Of a stretch of DNA of 64,000 nucleotides, positions 26,302 to 34,592 are shown piece by piece. Below the pieces are notes generated by a model. That model was not told the DNA's origin, searched no databases, and saw only the letters and a program-made list of their open reading frames with translations. Position numbers and translations under genes: made by a program. This DNA comes from Oceanicoccus sp. KOV_DT_Chl. GTDB taxonomy: Bacteria; Pseudomonadota; Gammaproteobacteria; Pseudomonadales; Dasaniaceae. Every line of letters begins with the position of its first letter. The first letter of the stretch is position 1. The stretch covers positions 1,178,001 through 1,242,000 of the forward strand of contig NZ_FQLF01000002.1 of NCBI RefSeq assembly GCF_900120175.1, in the 5' to 3' direction.

Positions 26302-26371
26302 AAGAATGCTGTCGCCATTATTCAAACCTACTCGTCAGCACACATAACGACTGCTGAGCGAGTACCCTCAT

Positions 26372-26770
26372 CTATACATTTAGCGCCCGAAGCAATAGCG
26401 CAGCACATAAAGCAAAACCGGTAATGTATGTACCTAAGGCGCCAACAAATCGCATCGGGTTGGGCTTGGCCAAAGTTTTAGCAAAAAGAATTCCCATAGC
26501 CGCAAGATAGCGAAAAAATGTCACCAATATCATGCACCAAAGAACCCAGGTCGTTTCCGGGAACTGGCCTAAAATATAAATCAGTAACGCCAGGATGGGC
26601 ACATACTCAGCGGTATTACCATGCGCTCTAACGGCCTTATACAAGGTATTTTCCGGGTCTTCGCTATAGCCGAATATCACATTGTCTTTTGATCGGTAAC
26701 TCGATACGGTAAATGCTAGCCCAATATTTAATAGCGCTAACAAAGCAATACATAACAGGGGAATAGACAT
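26372..26770 (-). CDS. MAPEG family membrane protein
   Basis: A 132-residue four-helix membrane protein; LYKAVRAHGNTAEYVPILALLIY is the MAPEG signature, and the C-terminal RFVGALGTYITGFALCAALLL is a typical last helix. Distinct in sequence from the MAPEG protein at 11182, with the HGNTAEYVP variant that many proteobacterial members share. Substrate unknown. Confidence 0.9.
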   Translation of the reverse strand: MSIPLLCIALLALLNIGLAFTVSSYRSKDNVIFGYSEDPENTLYKAVRAHGNTAEYVPILALLIYILGQFPETTWVLWCMILVTFFRYLAAMGILFAKTLAKPNPMRFVGALGTYITGFALCAALLLRALNV

Positions 26771-26838
26771 AAAATATCCTACTTTTTAGTGTTAGAAAAT
26801 AGTTAAGTAGCCAGTGAATCTAGATAAAAACAACAGCA

Positions 26839-27183
26839 TTATCTTCGAACCTGCGCACCAATCGGCATATTACCCTCCTCAACCTGAAGATAGATTGAGT
26901 ACGGCAATACCACCGTATCGGTAACCGCTGAGAGCGCTGTATCAAAAAAATAAAAAGCCAAGTACCAATCTATGTAGTTTCTTTCCGGGTATGAATGTAG
27001 CTTACATAAATTATATGAAACACCTCCAGACACTCTCAACAGGGAGGTACAATACGTTTTCTGCTTTTTTAAATTTTCAGCAACATCCTGGTCTGAATTG
27101 GTGAGCACAGTCAAACTGCCGCAACCCGACAACAATATAACACTCACCGCAGTTAAAGCATGCTTCTTAGTCACACCAAACAT
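26839..27183 (-). CDS. YceK/YidQ-like small lipoprotein
   Basis: A 114-residue lipoprotein (signal MFGVTKKHALTAVSVILLSGCGS). The mature part ends in FFDTALSAVTDTVVLPYSIYLQ, the conserved block of the YceK/YidQ family (DUF1375); the DTxLPY stretch is typical. Starts at 27183 (AGG four bases ahead) and 27207 are both plausible. The frame reaches upstream into the DoxX gene, but that extension is unlikely. Function unknown. Confidence 0.8.
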   Translation of the reverse strand: MFGVTKKHALTAVSVILLSGCGSLTVLTNSDQDVAENLKKQKTYCTSLLRVSGGVSYNLCKLHSYPERNYIDWYLAFYFFDTALSAVTDTVVLPYSIYLQVEEGNMPIGAQVRR

Positions 27184-27214
27184 TAACCTAAAATAATTAT
27201 TTACCATCAACAGA

Positions 27215-27595
27215 TTAAGCATGATGATTTTGCAACCGTTCCGGTGCAATAGCCCACCACACAAACCACAGCATTAAAAATTGCAGGGGCAATCGAATAT
27301 ATAAAAACAACACCGAAATATCCTGATATCGTTCCGGGTGTAGCGCCATATTAATATTGGCGGGGTAGACAGCAACAATTAGCGCCAGTAAACCATAAGC
27401 AGCAACAACACGCGTCTTCGGTATTAAAATACCCACGCCCCCCAATATTTCAAAAACGCCGCTAATTAACACCAGCTCTTTGTGATAACCCAGGTAGTCC
27501 GGCATTGATTGCACAAAGAAATCCACAAAAATAAAATGCCCAACGCCTCCCCCCAAAAAAAACAGCGCGATTATCAATAATGGAATTCTAGGCAT
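27215..27595 (-). CDS. DoxX-family membrane protein
   Basis: A 126-residue protein with four hydrophobic helices. The Gly-rich FEILGGVGILIPKTRVVAAYGL block and the N-terminal PLLIIALFFLGGGVGHF are characteristic of DoxX-like proteins. Family members are small subunits of quinol oxidases or redox complexes; the role here is unknown. It is upstream of the YceK-like gene with only a short gap. Confidence 0.86.
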   Translation of the reverse strand: MPRIPLLIIALFFLGGGVGHFIFVDFFVQSMPDYLGYHKELVLISGVFEILGGVGILIPKTRVVAAYGLLALIVAVYPANINMALHPERYQDISVLFLYIRLPLQFLMLWFVWWAIAPERLQNHHA

Positions 27596-27660
27596 ACATC
27601 ATTATCCTTATTTTAAATAAATCATTCTTGCTGCGTCGCTCAGCATTGCTATTTTTGACT

Positions 27661-27963
27661 TTATGAGGGATGACTAAACACCGACTCGTAATGCTCAACT
27701 TCAGGAAAGGGCTGGTAAAAATGATGCAGCAAGGAACGCCACTGCTGATAGTGTTCCGACCCCCTGAAGCCCTCGGTATGATCTGCCAGCGTTTGCCAGT
27801 TAACCAGTAGGATATACCTGTTTGGCGTTTCAATACATCGCTGTAACTGATGAGAACAATAACCAGGCATAGCCGTTATTATTTTTTGCGCCTCGTTAAA
27901 AGCGACTTCAAAATCACTTTTACATCCAGGCTTAATATCCAGTATTGCCACTTCTAAAATCAT
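27661..27963 (-). CDS. antibiotic biosynthesis monooxygenase (ABM) family protein
   Basis: A 100-residue ferredoxin-fold ABM domain: ILEVAILDIKPGCKSDFEVAF opens it, and ITAMPGYCSHQLQRC, NRYILLVNWQTLADHTEGFRGS follow in the usual order. Such proteins are cofactor-free monooxygenases or degrade haem or quinone-like compounds. No specific substrate is indicated. Confidence 0.9.
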   Translation of the reverse strand: MILEVAILDIKPGCKSDFEVAFNEAQKIITAMPGYCSHQLQRCIETPNRYILLVNWQTLADHTEGFRGSEHYQQWRSLLHHFYQPFPEVEHYESVFSHPS

Positions 27964-28031
27964 TTAGCAGCCTTTTTATGCGAATGCGTGTACCCATTGA
28001 TGGTTGCGGGCAACATTAGCGCATATATCTG

Positions 28032-28439
28032 CTAAAGCAACCCATCAGGAAACCCACTAAACTGGGGAATTCCAGCATAAGGCTCGCACCAACTGGCTTT
28101 TGACTCCGTATTAGCATGCGCCACGGGGCTAAGGTTTAATGGCGTATCTACCGTTGCCAGCGTGACACTAAAATACATATTTTTGTCTGACGCATAATTC
28201 ATCAGCCTTGAACCACATTCAGAGCAAAAAGCCCGAAAGCCGCCCAAGTCGTTTTGGTGTTCTTTTAACAAACCTTTTTCATCAATCAACTGTAACGTAG
28301 ACCCCTTCGCCATAGCCACTGTTGCATAATCGGCACCGTGAGCCTTACGGCAAAACTTGCAATGACAGTTAAATATCTTATCCGGCATTATTTCGACTGC
28401 GTAGCGAATATTGCCACACAAGCAACTTCCCTCAACCAT
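28032..28439 (-). CDS. GFA family zinc protein
   Basis: A 135-residue CENP-V/GFA protein with ligands GSCLCGNIRY (CxC), NCHCKFCRKAHG (CHCxxC) and FCSECGSRL (CxxCG). Closer to the plain family consensus than the copy at 10740. Probably handles a small aldehyde or thiol, unproven. Confidence 0.93.
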   Translation of the reverse strand: MVEGSCLCGNIRYAVEIMPDKIFNCHCKFCRKAHGADYATVAMAKGSTLQLIDEKGLLKEHQNDLGGFRAFCSECGSRLMNYASDKNMYFSVTLATVDTPLNLSPVAHANTESKASWCEPYAGIPQFSGFPDGLL

Positions 28440-28595
28440 GTGTTAAACCTCTTATAAATAACGACAACTGCCCACTAACGGCAGTATTAAACTCTCGCAA
28501 TGACGCACCACAACTGCACCGCTGATCTTTTATTGAGACCTGTTCCCCCCAAACAGCAGATCAGCCTCTACTCACAGCGCTATACCTCCGGGCCA

Positions 28596-28985
28596 TTACT
28601 GCTGCGCTTGCAACATGGCAGCCATCTTCTGATGGATAAGGTTAATTGCTTTAAGCGGACGAATAAGCACCTTGAACTCGACCACCCTACCCGCATCGTC
28701 CCACTTGAGCATATCGACACCATTAACCATGATGCCATCAATCTCAACCTGAAATTCAAGCACGGCATCACTTGGGCCACTAATTTCTCTAACGTAGCTG
28801 AACGTCTCGTTAAAAAAAACATGAAATGCTGCGCTAAGGTAGAGTGTGGTGATCGCTTTTCCGACCTGTGGCGTGTGCACAACAGGCGAATGAAAAACAA
28901 CGTTGTCGGCTAGCAGCCCGTCAAGCCCCTCGGGGTTTCGAGACTCAACAAGTTGGTGCCAGGTAGTCAGCGTATTAATAGCCAT
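28596..28985 (-). CDS. NTF2/SnoaL-like family protein
   Basis: A 129-residue protein with the SnoaL-like alpha+beta cone: WHQLVESRNPEGLDGLLADNVVFHSP is the standard opening, and FQVEIDGIMVNGVDMLKWDDAGRVVEFKVLIRPLKAI the closing sheet. Members are often cofactor-free enzymes or ligand binders. Plus-strand frames over it (28500-28913) are shadows. Confidence 0.9.
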   Translation of the reverse strand: MAINTLTTWHQLVESRNPEGLDGLLADNVVFHSPVVHTPQVGKAITTLYLSAAFHVFFNETFSYVREISGPSDAVLEFQVEIDGIMVNGVDMLKWDDAGRVVEFKVLIRPLKAINLIHQKMAAMLQAQQ

Positions 28986-29365
28986 GTGAATCCATTTATC
29001 GGTAAGTGAATGAAACTATCTAACAAAGCGGCAGTGTAATGCCTCAAAAAATTTACCCAGCCTGCTACTCGTTAACGACCCGCTTTATAAATCCGGATGA
29101 TCCAATTGTGGGTCACTTAAAAATACCCGCAATGGCATTTGAAAACATTTACTAACTGCCTCAAATGTTACATTCCCCTAATGTGATACCCACAGGCTCC
29201 ATTGCATTATCAGCCTAAATACGTCTATTGATACCAATAGATAACTATCCGTGAACCCAAACACCATTAGTCATTTGGCAATCCAAGCACCTAAAGCCAT
29301 ATGCATTGTCAAACCTAACTCCACCAGCCTCACCTTAGGTATAAAACACAGTGCTATCTTACACA
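28986..29365. other. gap, nothing recognised
   Basis: A 380-base A+T-rich gap between the NTF2-like and BLUF genes. A loose palindrome (CCTAA...TTAGG) near 29289-29336 is too weak to name. No RNA gene, repeat or attC-like site seen. Confidence 0.5.
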
Positions 29366-29776
29366 TCATCCTCTAAAACTGAGAAGCAACTTCTTTGCGC
29401 GACTAATCACAGAGCTACGCTCATTAGGAAAAGAGCCAAAAGAGAGGAAATCTGAAAAACCTTCAACATAAATATCGGTTATATTTTTGTAAGACATGGA
29501 CCATTCGGTAAACGTTCGCTCAGATATTTCATCACGAACCATTTCTATAATGCCAGTATGGCGCTCATCAGACTTAATATTTTCAAACAACTGCGACACA
29601 TCTGCCTCAGCACCCTCTATGAGCTGCATTATATTTCCATCGTTGTAAAGAAGCATTCCGGTGATGTTATGCTTTTTATTTCTCGTTCGAATTGATTCCA
29701 ATAGCCTGATCAATTCATACTCACCAAAAATCTCTTTACTAGCACTAACGTAAATAATATGAATAAGTTTTTCCAT
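29366..29776 (-). CDS. BLUF-domain blue-light sensor
   Basis: A 136-residue protein that is essentially one BLUF domain. Flavin-site residues are in place: Tyr9 (HIIYVSASKE), Asn37 (HNITGMLLYNDG) and Gln51 (IMQLIEG), followed by the R/W region FTEWSMSYKN. Short BLUF proteins act through partner proteins. Start ATG 29776 (from LIHIIY) with GAGA ahead; a GTG at 29794 would add six residues. It lies at the left border of the cassette region and could itself be a captured gene, but no attC follows it. Confidence 0.92.
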   Translation of the reverse strand: MEKLIHIIYVSASKEIFGEYELIRLLESIRTRNKKHNITGMLLYNDGNIMQLIEGAEADVSQLFENIKSDERHTGIIEMVRDEISERTFTEWSMSYKNITDIYVEGFSDFLSFGSFPNERSSVISRAKKLLLSFRG

Positions 29777-29860
29777 GTTCTCAGCGTTATCCACAATTGC
29801 TTAAAACAGACGCCACTTTATCTACGCCGTGCGCTGTTCATAGTCTTTCGGTGAGTCGTA

Positions 29861-29923
29861 TATTTGGGGTCAGAGTAAAAATAAGCTTTAGCCTTGTAAG
29901 AACTTTTACTCCGACCCCAAATA
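29861..29923. repeat. near-perfect palindromic REP-like element
   Basis: Arms TATTTGGGGTCAGAGTAAAA (29861-29880) and its inverse at 29904-29923 differ at one base and enclose 23 bases. The GGGGTCAGAGTAAAA motif is familiar from REP/RAYT-type repeats in gammaproteobacteria. It sits where the attC site of the following cassette gene would be expected. Confidence 0.75.
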
Positions 29924-29934
29924 TCTTGGTAAAT

Positions 29935-30258
29935 TTACTCACCCCAAAATTTCCACCACTTCTTGCTATTGGCTTCTCTGGACTCTTTGCCTTTATCGGA
30001 GCCTTTATCGAGTTCTTTTTGTTCCTGCTCCGATTTCTTAATTGTTTGTTTCTCCACTCCGCTTAATTCGCTAGACTTCTCTTTCTTCTCTTCCTTTAGA
30101 TCGCCACCTTCAAGTTCTTCTTTAATTTCCATTGCTGACCTGTGAGCATCTTTCTGCTCTGCGGTAGGTTTACCTTTCCCTGCCCATTCCGGCTTATCCG
30201 CGATAGCTGGAGTTACGAATGCGCTTATAAGAATTATTGCTATAATATTTTTTTTCAT
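29935..30258 (-). CDS. small exported highly charged protein, cassette gene
   Basis: A 107-residue protein with a signal peptide (MKKNIIAIILISAFVTPAIA) and a mature part made almost entirely of Lys/Glu/Ser, opening DKPEWAGKGKPT and ending KKWWKFWGE. Similar DKPEWAGKGKP openings occur in uncharacterised proteobacterial proteins. It likely forms a helix or is disordered. AACTGGAG precedes the start, and 26 bases upstream is the attC at 30284, so it is the first gene of a cassette. Its own attC is missing; a palindrome is there instead. Confidence 0.75.
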   Translation of the reverse strand: MKKNIIAIILISAFVTPAIADKPEWAGKGKPTAEQKDAHRSAMEIKEELEGGDLKEEKKEKSSELSGVEKQTIKKSEQEQKELDKGSDKGKESREANSKKWWKFWGE

Positions 30259-30283
30259 GTAGAAATTCTCCAGTTTGATTAAA

Positions 30284-30348
30284 ATTTAACGTTAAGAGCA
30301 GCCGCAGCCGGCTGCACACTCAACAACTAACTGCACCACTTGTTAAAC
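30284..30348 (-). other. integron attC site (a)
   Basis: On the minus strand R'' is GTTTAAC (30342-30348) and R' is GTTAAAT (30284-30290); both fit the RYYYAAC / GTTRRRY consensus exactly. The 65 bases between form an imperfect hairpin (GCAG / CTGC arm, then a GCCGCAGCC inner part). It lies 3' of the outer-membrane pseudogene in cassette orientation. Confidence 0.72.
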
Positions 30349-30385
30349 GTAACACTCGTAAATACTTTTAAATACAAGTTGTATT

Positions 30386-31162
30386 CTAAAAATAATATCT
30401 AACACCCAACCCATATTGATCTTCATCCCCAGTAGAAAATAAATCCGCAAATACTGAAAACAATGGTGAGAATTTATAATTTAATTCGCCTGTAAGGCTT
30501 GTTGATGATTCATTAATATCTACATAGTCTAAGCGCACATCTAGATTTATTTTATTCGTTAACTTAAAGCTTGATATAAAGCTCAACATGACCTCATTAG
30601 CCCCATAATTATCTTTACCAAAGTTAAAATTGTTATTATCTTCAGGTAAAACATTTCCTATATTGTCAGCCCAATAACTACTAAGTTGAGTGTCTTGCTC
30701 CAAATCTAAATCGACATACCCAACAGCAAATGCCATTTTATAGGAATCATTAATACTGAATATATAGCCAATTGAAATTTGAATTTGAGTGAACTCAATA
30801 TCATAGTCAAAAACCGTATAATTCAAAGATCCTCCTGCGGGCACATTCGAAGGAGGGTAAAATTGAGCGCCTGTAGTATATGAGTAATCTGTATCGCCTT
30901 ACATTTTTAAATATTGTGCATCGACAATCCATTGATCATTTATAGTTGTTCCAGCTCTGAACCTAATCCCATCCATATCCAGATCAGCACTTACTCCCAT
31001 CATTGATTCAACAGGAAATTCATCAACACTTCTGTTAACAGATGTAACGTCGAAAAAATTATATTCAGACAAACTAGTTGCAGCTGCACTATTAATAATA
31101 AAGCCAAAAACAAACAGAAGATTGGTCGATACGCTTATAAATGGCGTAATATTATTTATCAT
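30386..31162 (-). pseudogene. outer membrane beta-barrel protein with an in-frame stop
   Basis: Two frames in the same phase are split by a TAA at 30899-30901. Upstream: signal peptide and MINNITPFIS start (ATG 31162, AAGGAA ahead), then 87 codons up to AQYLKM. Downstream: GDTDYSYTTG to the C-terminal GLGVRYYF, a classic barrel ending with Phe. Read through, it is a 258-residue barrel resembling small OmpA-like or Ail-like proteins. The A+T-rich codon use differs from core genes and fits a cassette. The stop is a plain substitution-type change, unlike the homopolymer breaks elsewhere, so it is more likely genuine. Confidence 0.75.
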
Positions 31163-31289
31163 GGAATTTCCTTCTAATAGAGTTATATAAGAGAATAGTA
31201 AAGAGTTGAAATTTAGCTTTCTTGTCAACAATACGGCGGTGGATTCTAACTTAAAGACACAAAAAAATAGTTAGAATTCTTGATCTACT

Positions 31290-31361
31290 GAATAACGCTT
31301 CACATCAGAGGACAACAAACCGCATAGCGGTTTGTTGTCTGACTGCATGTGTTTGTTAGCT
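31290..31361 (-). other. integron attC-like site (b)
   Basis: A 72-base palindrome directly behind the DUF1254 gene: 12-base perfect inner arms GACAACAAACCG (31311-31322) / CGGTTTGTTGTC (31328-31339), outer arms with unpaired bases (CACATC...AGA / TCAGACTGCATGTG type), and ends AATAACGC and TTTGTTAG. R' reads GCGTTATT on the minus strand. The R boxes are less canonical than in the other sites, so it may be degenerate. Confidence 0.6.
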
Positions 31362-31369
31362 GATCCAGC

Positions 31370-32881
31370 TCACTCAGTCCTCTCGATTTCACCAGGGCGC
31401 CAGGTTTTGTTGATCCAGGGCTCCAGAGGGCCATACATGCGCAAGATGGTGAACCAACTCTTGCCCGGTACGGTCTGCAGCCAGTTCGCCTCTTTTCCTT
31501 TTGGTGCTTTCGGCCCAAAATAGACATCGTAGGAGCCGTCGGCATTTTTCTGGAAGCCATCGCTTTGGCTACCGACCGTCGGAAACATCTGGCTGGTCTG
31601 CAGCAGCGAACGCGTCTGCGTGTCATACAGCGTCACTGCCCAGAAGTCATTGACAGGAACATTCGGCGGCAGGTGAAGTTTGTAGGTCTTTGAGCCGTCG
31701 AATGCTTTCTTGTTCGCATCCAGGTATGCCAAGGCATAGTCGGAACCGGCTCCGACATGCGTTGTCGCCATGGCCGGCGTTACGCCAGTCGCATTGAAAT
31801 AGAACAATACCCGCGCATCCAGGCCCATTGCGCCTTCCTCCTCGAACGACGTGTTCTTGTTTGCATACGCCATCGTCCAGGAACTGTCGGTATCGGGATA
31901 AATAAACACGCCGTCTATGCGCGGCTGGTAAGTGATAGCGCGCGCGGTGGCACTGCCAATCATCGCGGCTTCGTTCAGCAGCTTGGTCATGCGTGCGTCG
32001 GGCTTAAACGGCTTGCCTTTGACAATGCCTATAGCCGCCAGCTGACCGCGCATCTCTGCTCCGATGGCATCGATCGGCTCCACTTGTACGAGCTTGTTGA
32101 GATCCTCGTAAAAGCTAATGTCATTACTCACGATCGTGCTGTAGCTCATGCCGGAAAAGTTTACGAACTCAGTCGCGGGGGGATTATCCGCTTTTGTAAG
32201 CGAGTAAATCTTGAGCTTTGATTTGATGTTCTGCACGGCAGGCGCTAGCCCGTCCTTGATCGAGCCACGCAAGAACATCAGGTTATTGTAGGTGCGTGGT
32301 TTCACGATGAAGTAGCCTGCCGGTTCCGGCCCAGCGTAGTCCGGGGGCAATATCAGATACTTGCCACCTTTGCCGCGGTCAGGGCCGATCGCACCGAGAT
32401 TGCTGACGAACCTGAACCAAGCATCGTCGAGGAACCCAAGCATGCCCGGAGGTAGTTCGACGACCAGTGGCCCGTCGGTCTTCAGGTCGAGATAATTGAC
32501 GGCATACAGAGTAGACGTGTTGCCAGTCAGGTACAGGGATTCAGGCTTGAGTAGCTGTTCGGAGATAGGCACCACGTTTGAACGATTCGCGCCAATACTC
32601 GCATTGCCAGCCCGCATTGCATTCAACGATCCGGCACCCTGGTTGTTCAGGTAAACTTCTACAGCTCGCATCCGGTCGAGGTTGTCATAAAGCGTGTCGA
32701 TCGTGGCATCGCTCGGCACACCATCGAAGAATTCCAGTTTGCCGATAGGTGTCTTAACGCTGTCGGGTATCGATATTGATTTCAGCGTTTCCGGCGATAT
32801 TTCAGCCTGAACCGTCGACAAGGCTGATAAAGCCAGCACAGCAGATGTAAAAAACAATGTAAGTGGACTGAACTTCTTCAT
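31370..32881 (-). CDS. DUF1254/DUF1214 exported protein
   Basis: A 503-residue protein with a signal peptide (MKKFSPLTLFFTSAVLALSALSTVQA). The N-terminal half is DUF1254 (VYLNNQGAGSLNAMR, TLYAVNYLDLKTDGPLVVE, PGMLGFLDDAWFR) and the C-terminal part DUF1214 (NDFWAVTLYDTQTRSLL, GSYDVYFGPKAPKGKEANWL, WFTILRMYGPLEPW). Function unknown; often near transport or redox genes. It is visibly richer in G+C than the genes on both sides, so it was likely acquired from another source. An attC-like site follows it. Confidence 0.92.
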   Translation of the reverse strand: MKKFSPLTLFFTSAVLALSALSTVQAEISPETLKSISIPDSVKTPIGKLEFFDGVPSDATIDTLYDNLDRMRAVEVYLNNQGAGSLNAMRAGNASIGANRSNVVPISEQLLKPESLYLTGNTSTLYAVNYLDLKTDGPLVVELPPGMLGFLDDAWFRFVSNLGAIGPDRGKGGKYLILPPDYAGPEPAGYFIVKPRTYNNLMFLRGSIKDGLAPAVQNIKSKLKIYSLTKADNPPATEFVNFSGMSYSTIVSNDISFYEDLNKLVQVEPIDAIGAEMRGQLAAIGIVKGKPFKPDARMTKLLNEAAMIGSATARAITYQPRIDGVFIYPDTDSSWTMAYANKNTSFEEEGAMGLDARVLFYFNATGVTPAMATTHVGAGSDYALAYLDANKKAFDGSKTYKLHLPPNVPVNDFWAVTLYDTQTRSLLQTSQMFPTVGSQSDGFQKNADGSYDVYFGPKAPKGKEANWLQTVPGKSWFTILRMYGPLEPWINKTWRPGEIERTE

Positions 32882-32973
32882 AGTTGTATTTCCCTTAGTT
32901 ACCCAAAACTATTAAAACAATCGATGAAATATTGTAGATTCATTCAGCTACCGCTGCATCACTTTGTTATGCC

Positions 32974-33039
32974 TTATTCCTCTGGTAAAAATTGTGGATT
33001 CCACACTACTTCCCACAAATGATTATCAGGATCTTTGAA
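32974..33039 (-). pseudogene. C-terminal fragment of a VOC-family gene
   Basis: Minus frame from 33039 to the TAA at 32974 reads FKDPDNHLWEVVWNPQFLPEE, the exact style of a glyoxalase/VOC C-terminus. Upstream of the Phe the frame is cut by a TGA where the RAYT repeat region begins (about 33040). Only 21 codons survive; the rest of the gene is gone from this site. A CATAACAAAG motif just behind the stop (32965-32974 region) could be the remains of an R'' box. Confidence 0.72.
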
Positions 33040-33073
33040 TCAAGAATCACGCACGAGAATCACGAGCGAGACA

Positions 33074-33265
33074 GAATCACGAGGACAGGCACTCAACATT
33101 GACAAAACAATAACACCGCTTTAACGTCAGCGCACATACTTCGTAAAAGGAATTACCAGGAATCACGAGGACAGGCACTCGAGAATCACGAGGACAGGCA
33201 CTCAACATTGACAAAACAATAACACCGCTTTATCGTCACTGCACATACTTCGTAAAAGGAATTAC
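33074..33265 (+). repeat. 83-base direct repeat, two copies, left of RAYT
   Basis: Copies 33074-33156 and 33183-33265 differ at only two positions in the part I compared (AACGTCAGC vs ATCGTCACT). Each begins GAATCACGAGGACAGGCACT and ends AAAAGGAATTAC, i.e. includes the ribosome-site region of the transposase gene, so the promoter/leader has been duplicated. Extra short GAATCACG units stand before and between copies. Confidence 0.85.
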
Positions 33266-33266
33266 G

Positions 33267-34238
33267 ATGACACTTCCCAGAAAATCACTCATCTGTGTCG
33301 ATGACACTCCCTTCTATCATATTACTTCACGCTGTGTGCGCCGCTCGTTTCTGTGCGGGGTTGATCATGCCACAGGAGCGGATTACTCCCACCGCAGGCT
33401 CTTTATCGAACAGCGGATTCATTTACTCAGTTCGATATTTGCCATTGATATTGCTGCTTATGCGGTGATGTCCAATCACTTGCATCTGGTCGTTAAGCTT
33501 TCTCCTGAAGGGGTGGATGATTGGACCCATCAGGAAGTCGTGGAACGCTGGACCAGTCTATTTAAAGGACCTTTGCTGATTCAACAATACAGCAAGGGGG
33601 TATGGCTTGATGACGCGGAACGACAGACAGTGAACGAGATTATTCACACCTATCGCCAGCGGTTAGGGGATATTAGCTGGTTTATGAAATGCCTTAACGA
33701 GCCCATCGCCCGCATGGCCAATAAAGAGGATGGTTGCCGAGGCCACTTCTGGGAAGCCCGTTACCACTCGCAAGCTTTGTTAACGCAAGAAGCACTGCTG
33801 AGTTGTATGACCTATGTGGATCTCAACCCAATACGCGCAGCAATGGCGCCCACCCCAGAGGAATCAGAGCATACCAGTATTAAAGAGCGAATCAGCCCAT
33901 CGCTAAACCTCGCAGAATCCATTAGCGAGCTGCTCGCCTCACAGCAGCTCAATACCTTTAATGTTCCCCTCAAACCGCTGCTGCCATTTGAGGGCAATAT
34001 CACCCTCAATACACAACAGGGCTTACTCTTCAGCCTGGATGATTACCTGACCTTAGTTGATTTTACCGGCAGAGCCATCTGCGATGACAAGCGCGGGGCT
34101 ATTGCCCTGCACTTGCCACCGATACTCGAACGGTTAGGCATAGAGCGGAAAACCTGGCTGATCAATGCCACGGCCTTTGAGAAAATCTATCACAAACGTT
34201 TTGCTAAAAAACGGCAGCGCGTTAAAAAAACCGCCTAA
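33267..34238 (+). CDS. REP-associated tyrosine transposase (Y1/IS200-like)
   Basis: A 323-residue Y1 transposase: HUH motif NHLHLVV (His71, His73), the RAYT-type WFMKCLNEPIARMANK and GCRGHFWEARYHSQAL blocks, and YVDLNPIRAAM with the candidate nucleophilic Tyr. Such enzymes cut and paste single-stranded DNA at REP-like repeats. A basic tail (KKRQRVKKTA) ends it. AAAGGAATTACG precedes ATG 33267. It appears intact. Confidence 0.93.
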   Translation: MTLPRKSLICVDDTPFYHITSRCVRRSFLCGVDHATGADYSHRRLFIEQRIHLLSSIFAIDIAAYAVMSNHLHLVVKLSPEGVDDWTHQEVVERWTSLFKGPLLIQQYSKGVWLDDAERQTVNEIIHTYRQRLGDISWFMKCLNEPIARMANKEDGCRGHFWEARYHSQALLTQEALLSCMTYVDLNPIRAAMAPTPEESEHTSIKERISPSLNLAESISELLASQQLNTFNVPLKPLLPFEGNITLNTQQGLLFSLDDYLTLVDFTGRAICDDKRGAIALHLPPILERLGIERKTWLINATAFEKIYHKRFAKKRQRVKKTA

Positions 34239-34295
34239 TCTCCCAACCAGGTCACTAGTGATATTGATGAGCGTTATGGCTCAGGGATAACGGCT

Positions 34296-34592
34296 GCTGA
34301 AAAACAGGGATTTGTGGTTGGGGCTGTGTTTGTACTGGAATTTCTGACCAGGTTAACAACTTGGTGTAGAAATCCGGTATTTTTTTTAGATAAGAATGGA
34401 GGTCAGTTTTTTAATTATTGGTCAGTGCCTGTCCAGTATTATTGGCTGAAAAACAGGGTTTTTTGGTTGGGGCTGTGTTTGTACTGTGATCTCTGACCGG
34501 GTTAGCTACTCGGTGTAGAAATTCGGTGTTTTTTACAGATGAGGATTGAGGTCAGTTTTTTTATTATTGGTCAGTGCCTGTCCAGTATTATT
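34296..34592 (+). repeat. 148-base direct repeat, two copies, right of RAYT
   Basis: Copy 1 (34296-34443) and copy 2 (34446-34592) both start CTGAAAAACAGGG, contain GGTTGGGGCTGTGTTTGTAC and end GTCAGTGCCTGTCCAGTATT. They are diverged by small changes and length of T runs. The end motif is the inverse of the left-end motif, so these are probably REP-type ends recognised by the transposase. Confidence 0.85.

Larger units (their letters stand above)
33041..34592 (+). mobile_element. RAYT transposase element with flanking repeats
   Basis: A unit of about 1.55 kb: left repeat block, Y1 transposase gene, right repeat block. The left block carries AGGACAGGCACT and the right block the inverse AGTGCCTGTCC, as expected of REP-type ends. 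The left border abuts the VOC fragment and the right border interrupts the reading frame of the gene at 34533-35120. Confidence 0.75.

Noticed and set aside
28500-28913. 137-codon plus frame over the NTF2-like gene
   Set aside because: Antisense to a gene with clear SnoaL-like motifs; its own translation looks unlike a protein family.
29797-30066. 89-codon plus frame opposite the exported charged protein
   Set aside because: It crosses the palindromic repeat and mirrors a gene with a good signal peptide and ribosome site.
34314-34496. 60-codon plus frame beside the RAYT gene
   Set aside because: It lies wholly within the duplicated REP-type repeat.
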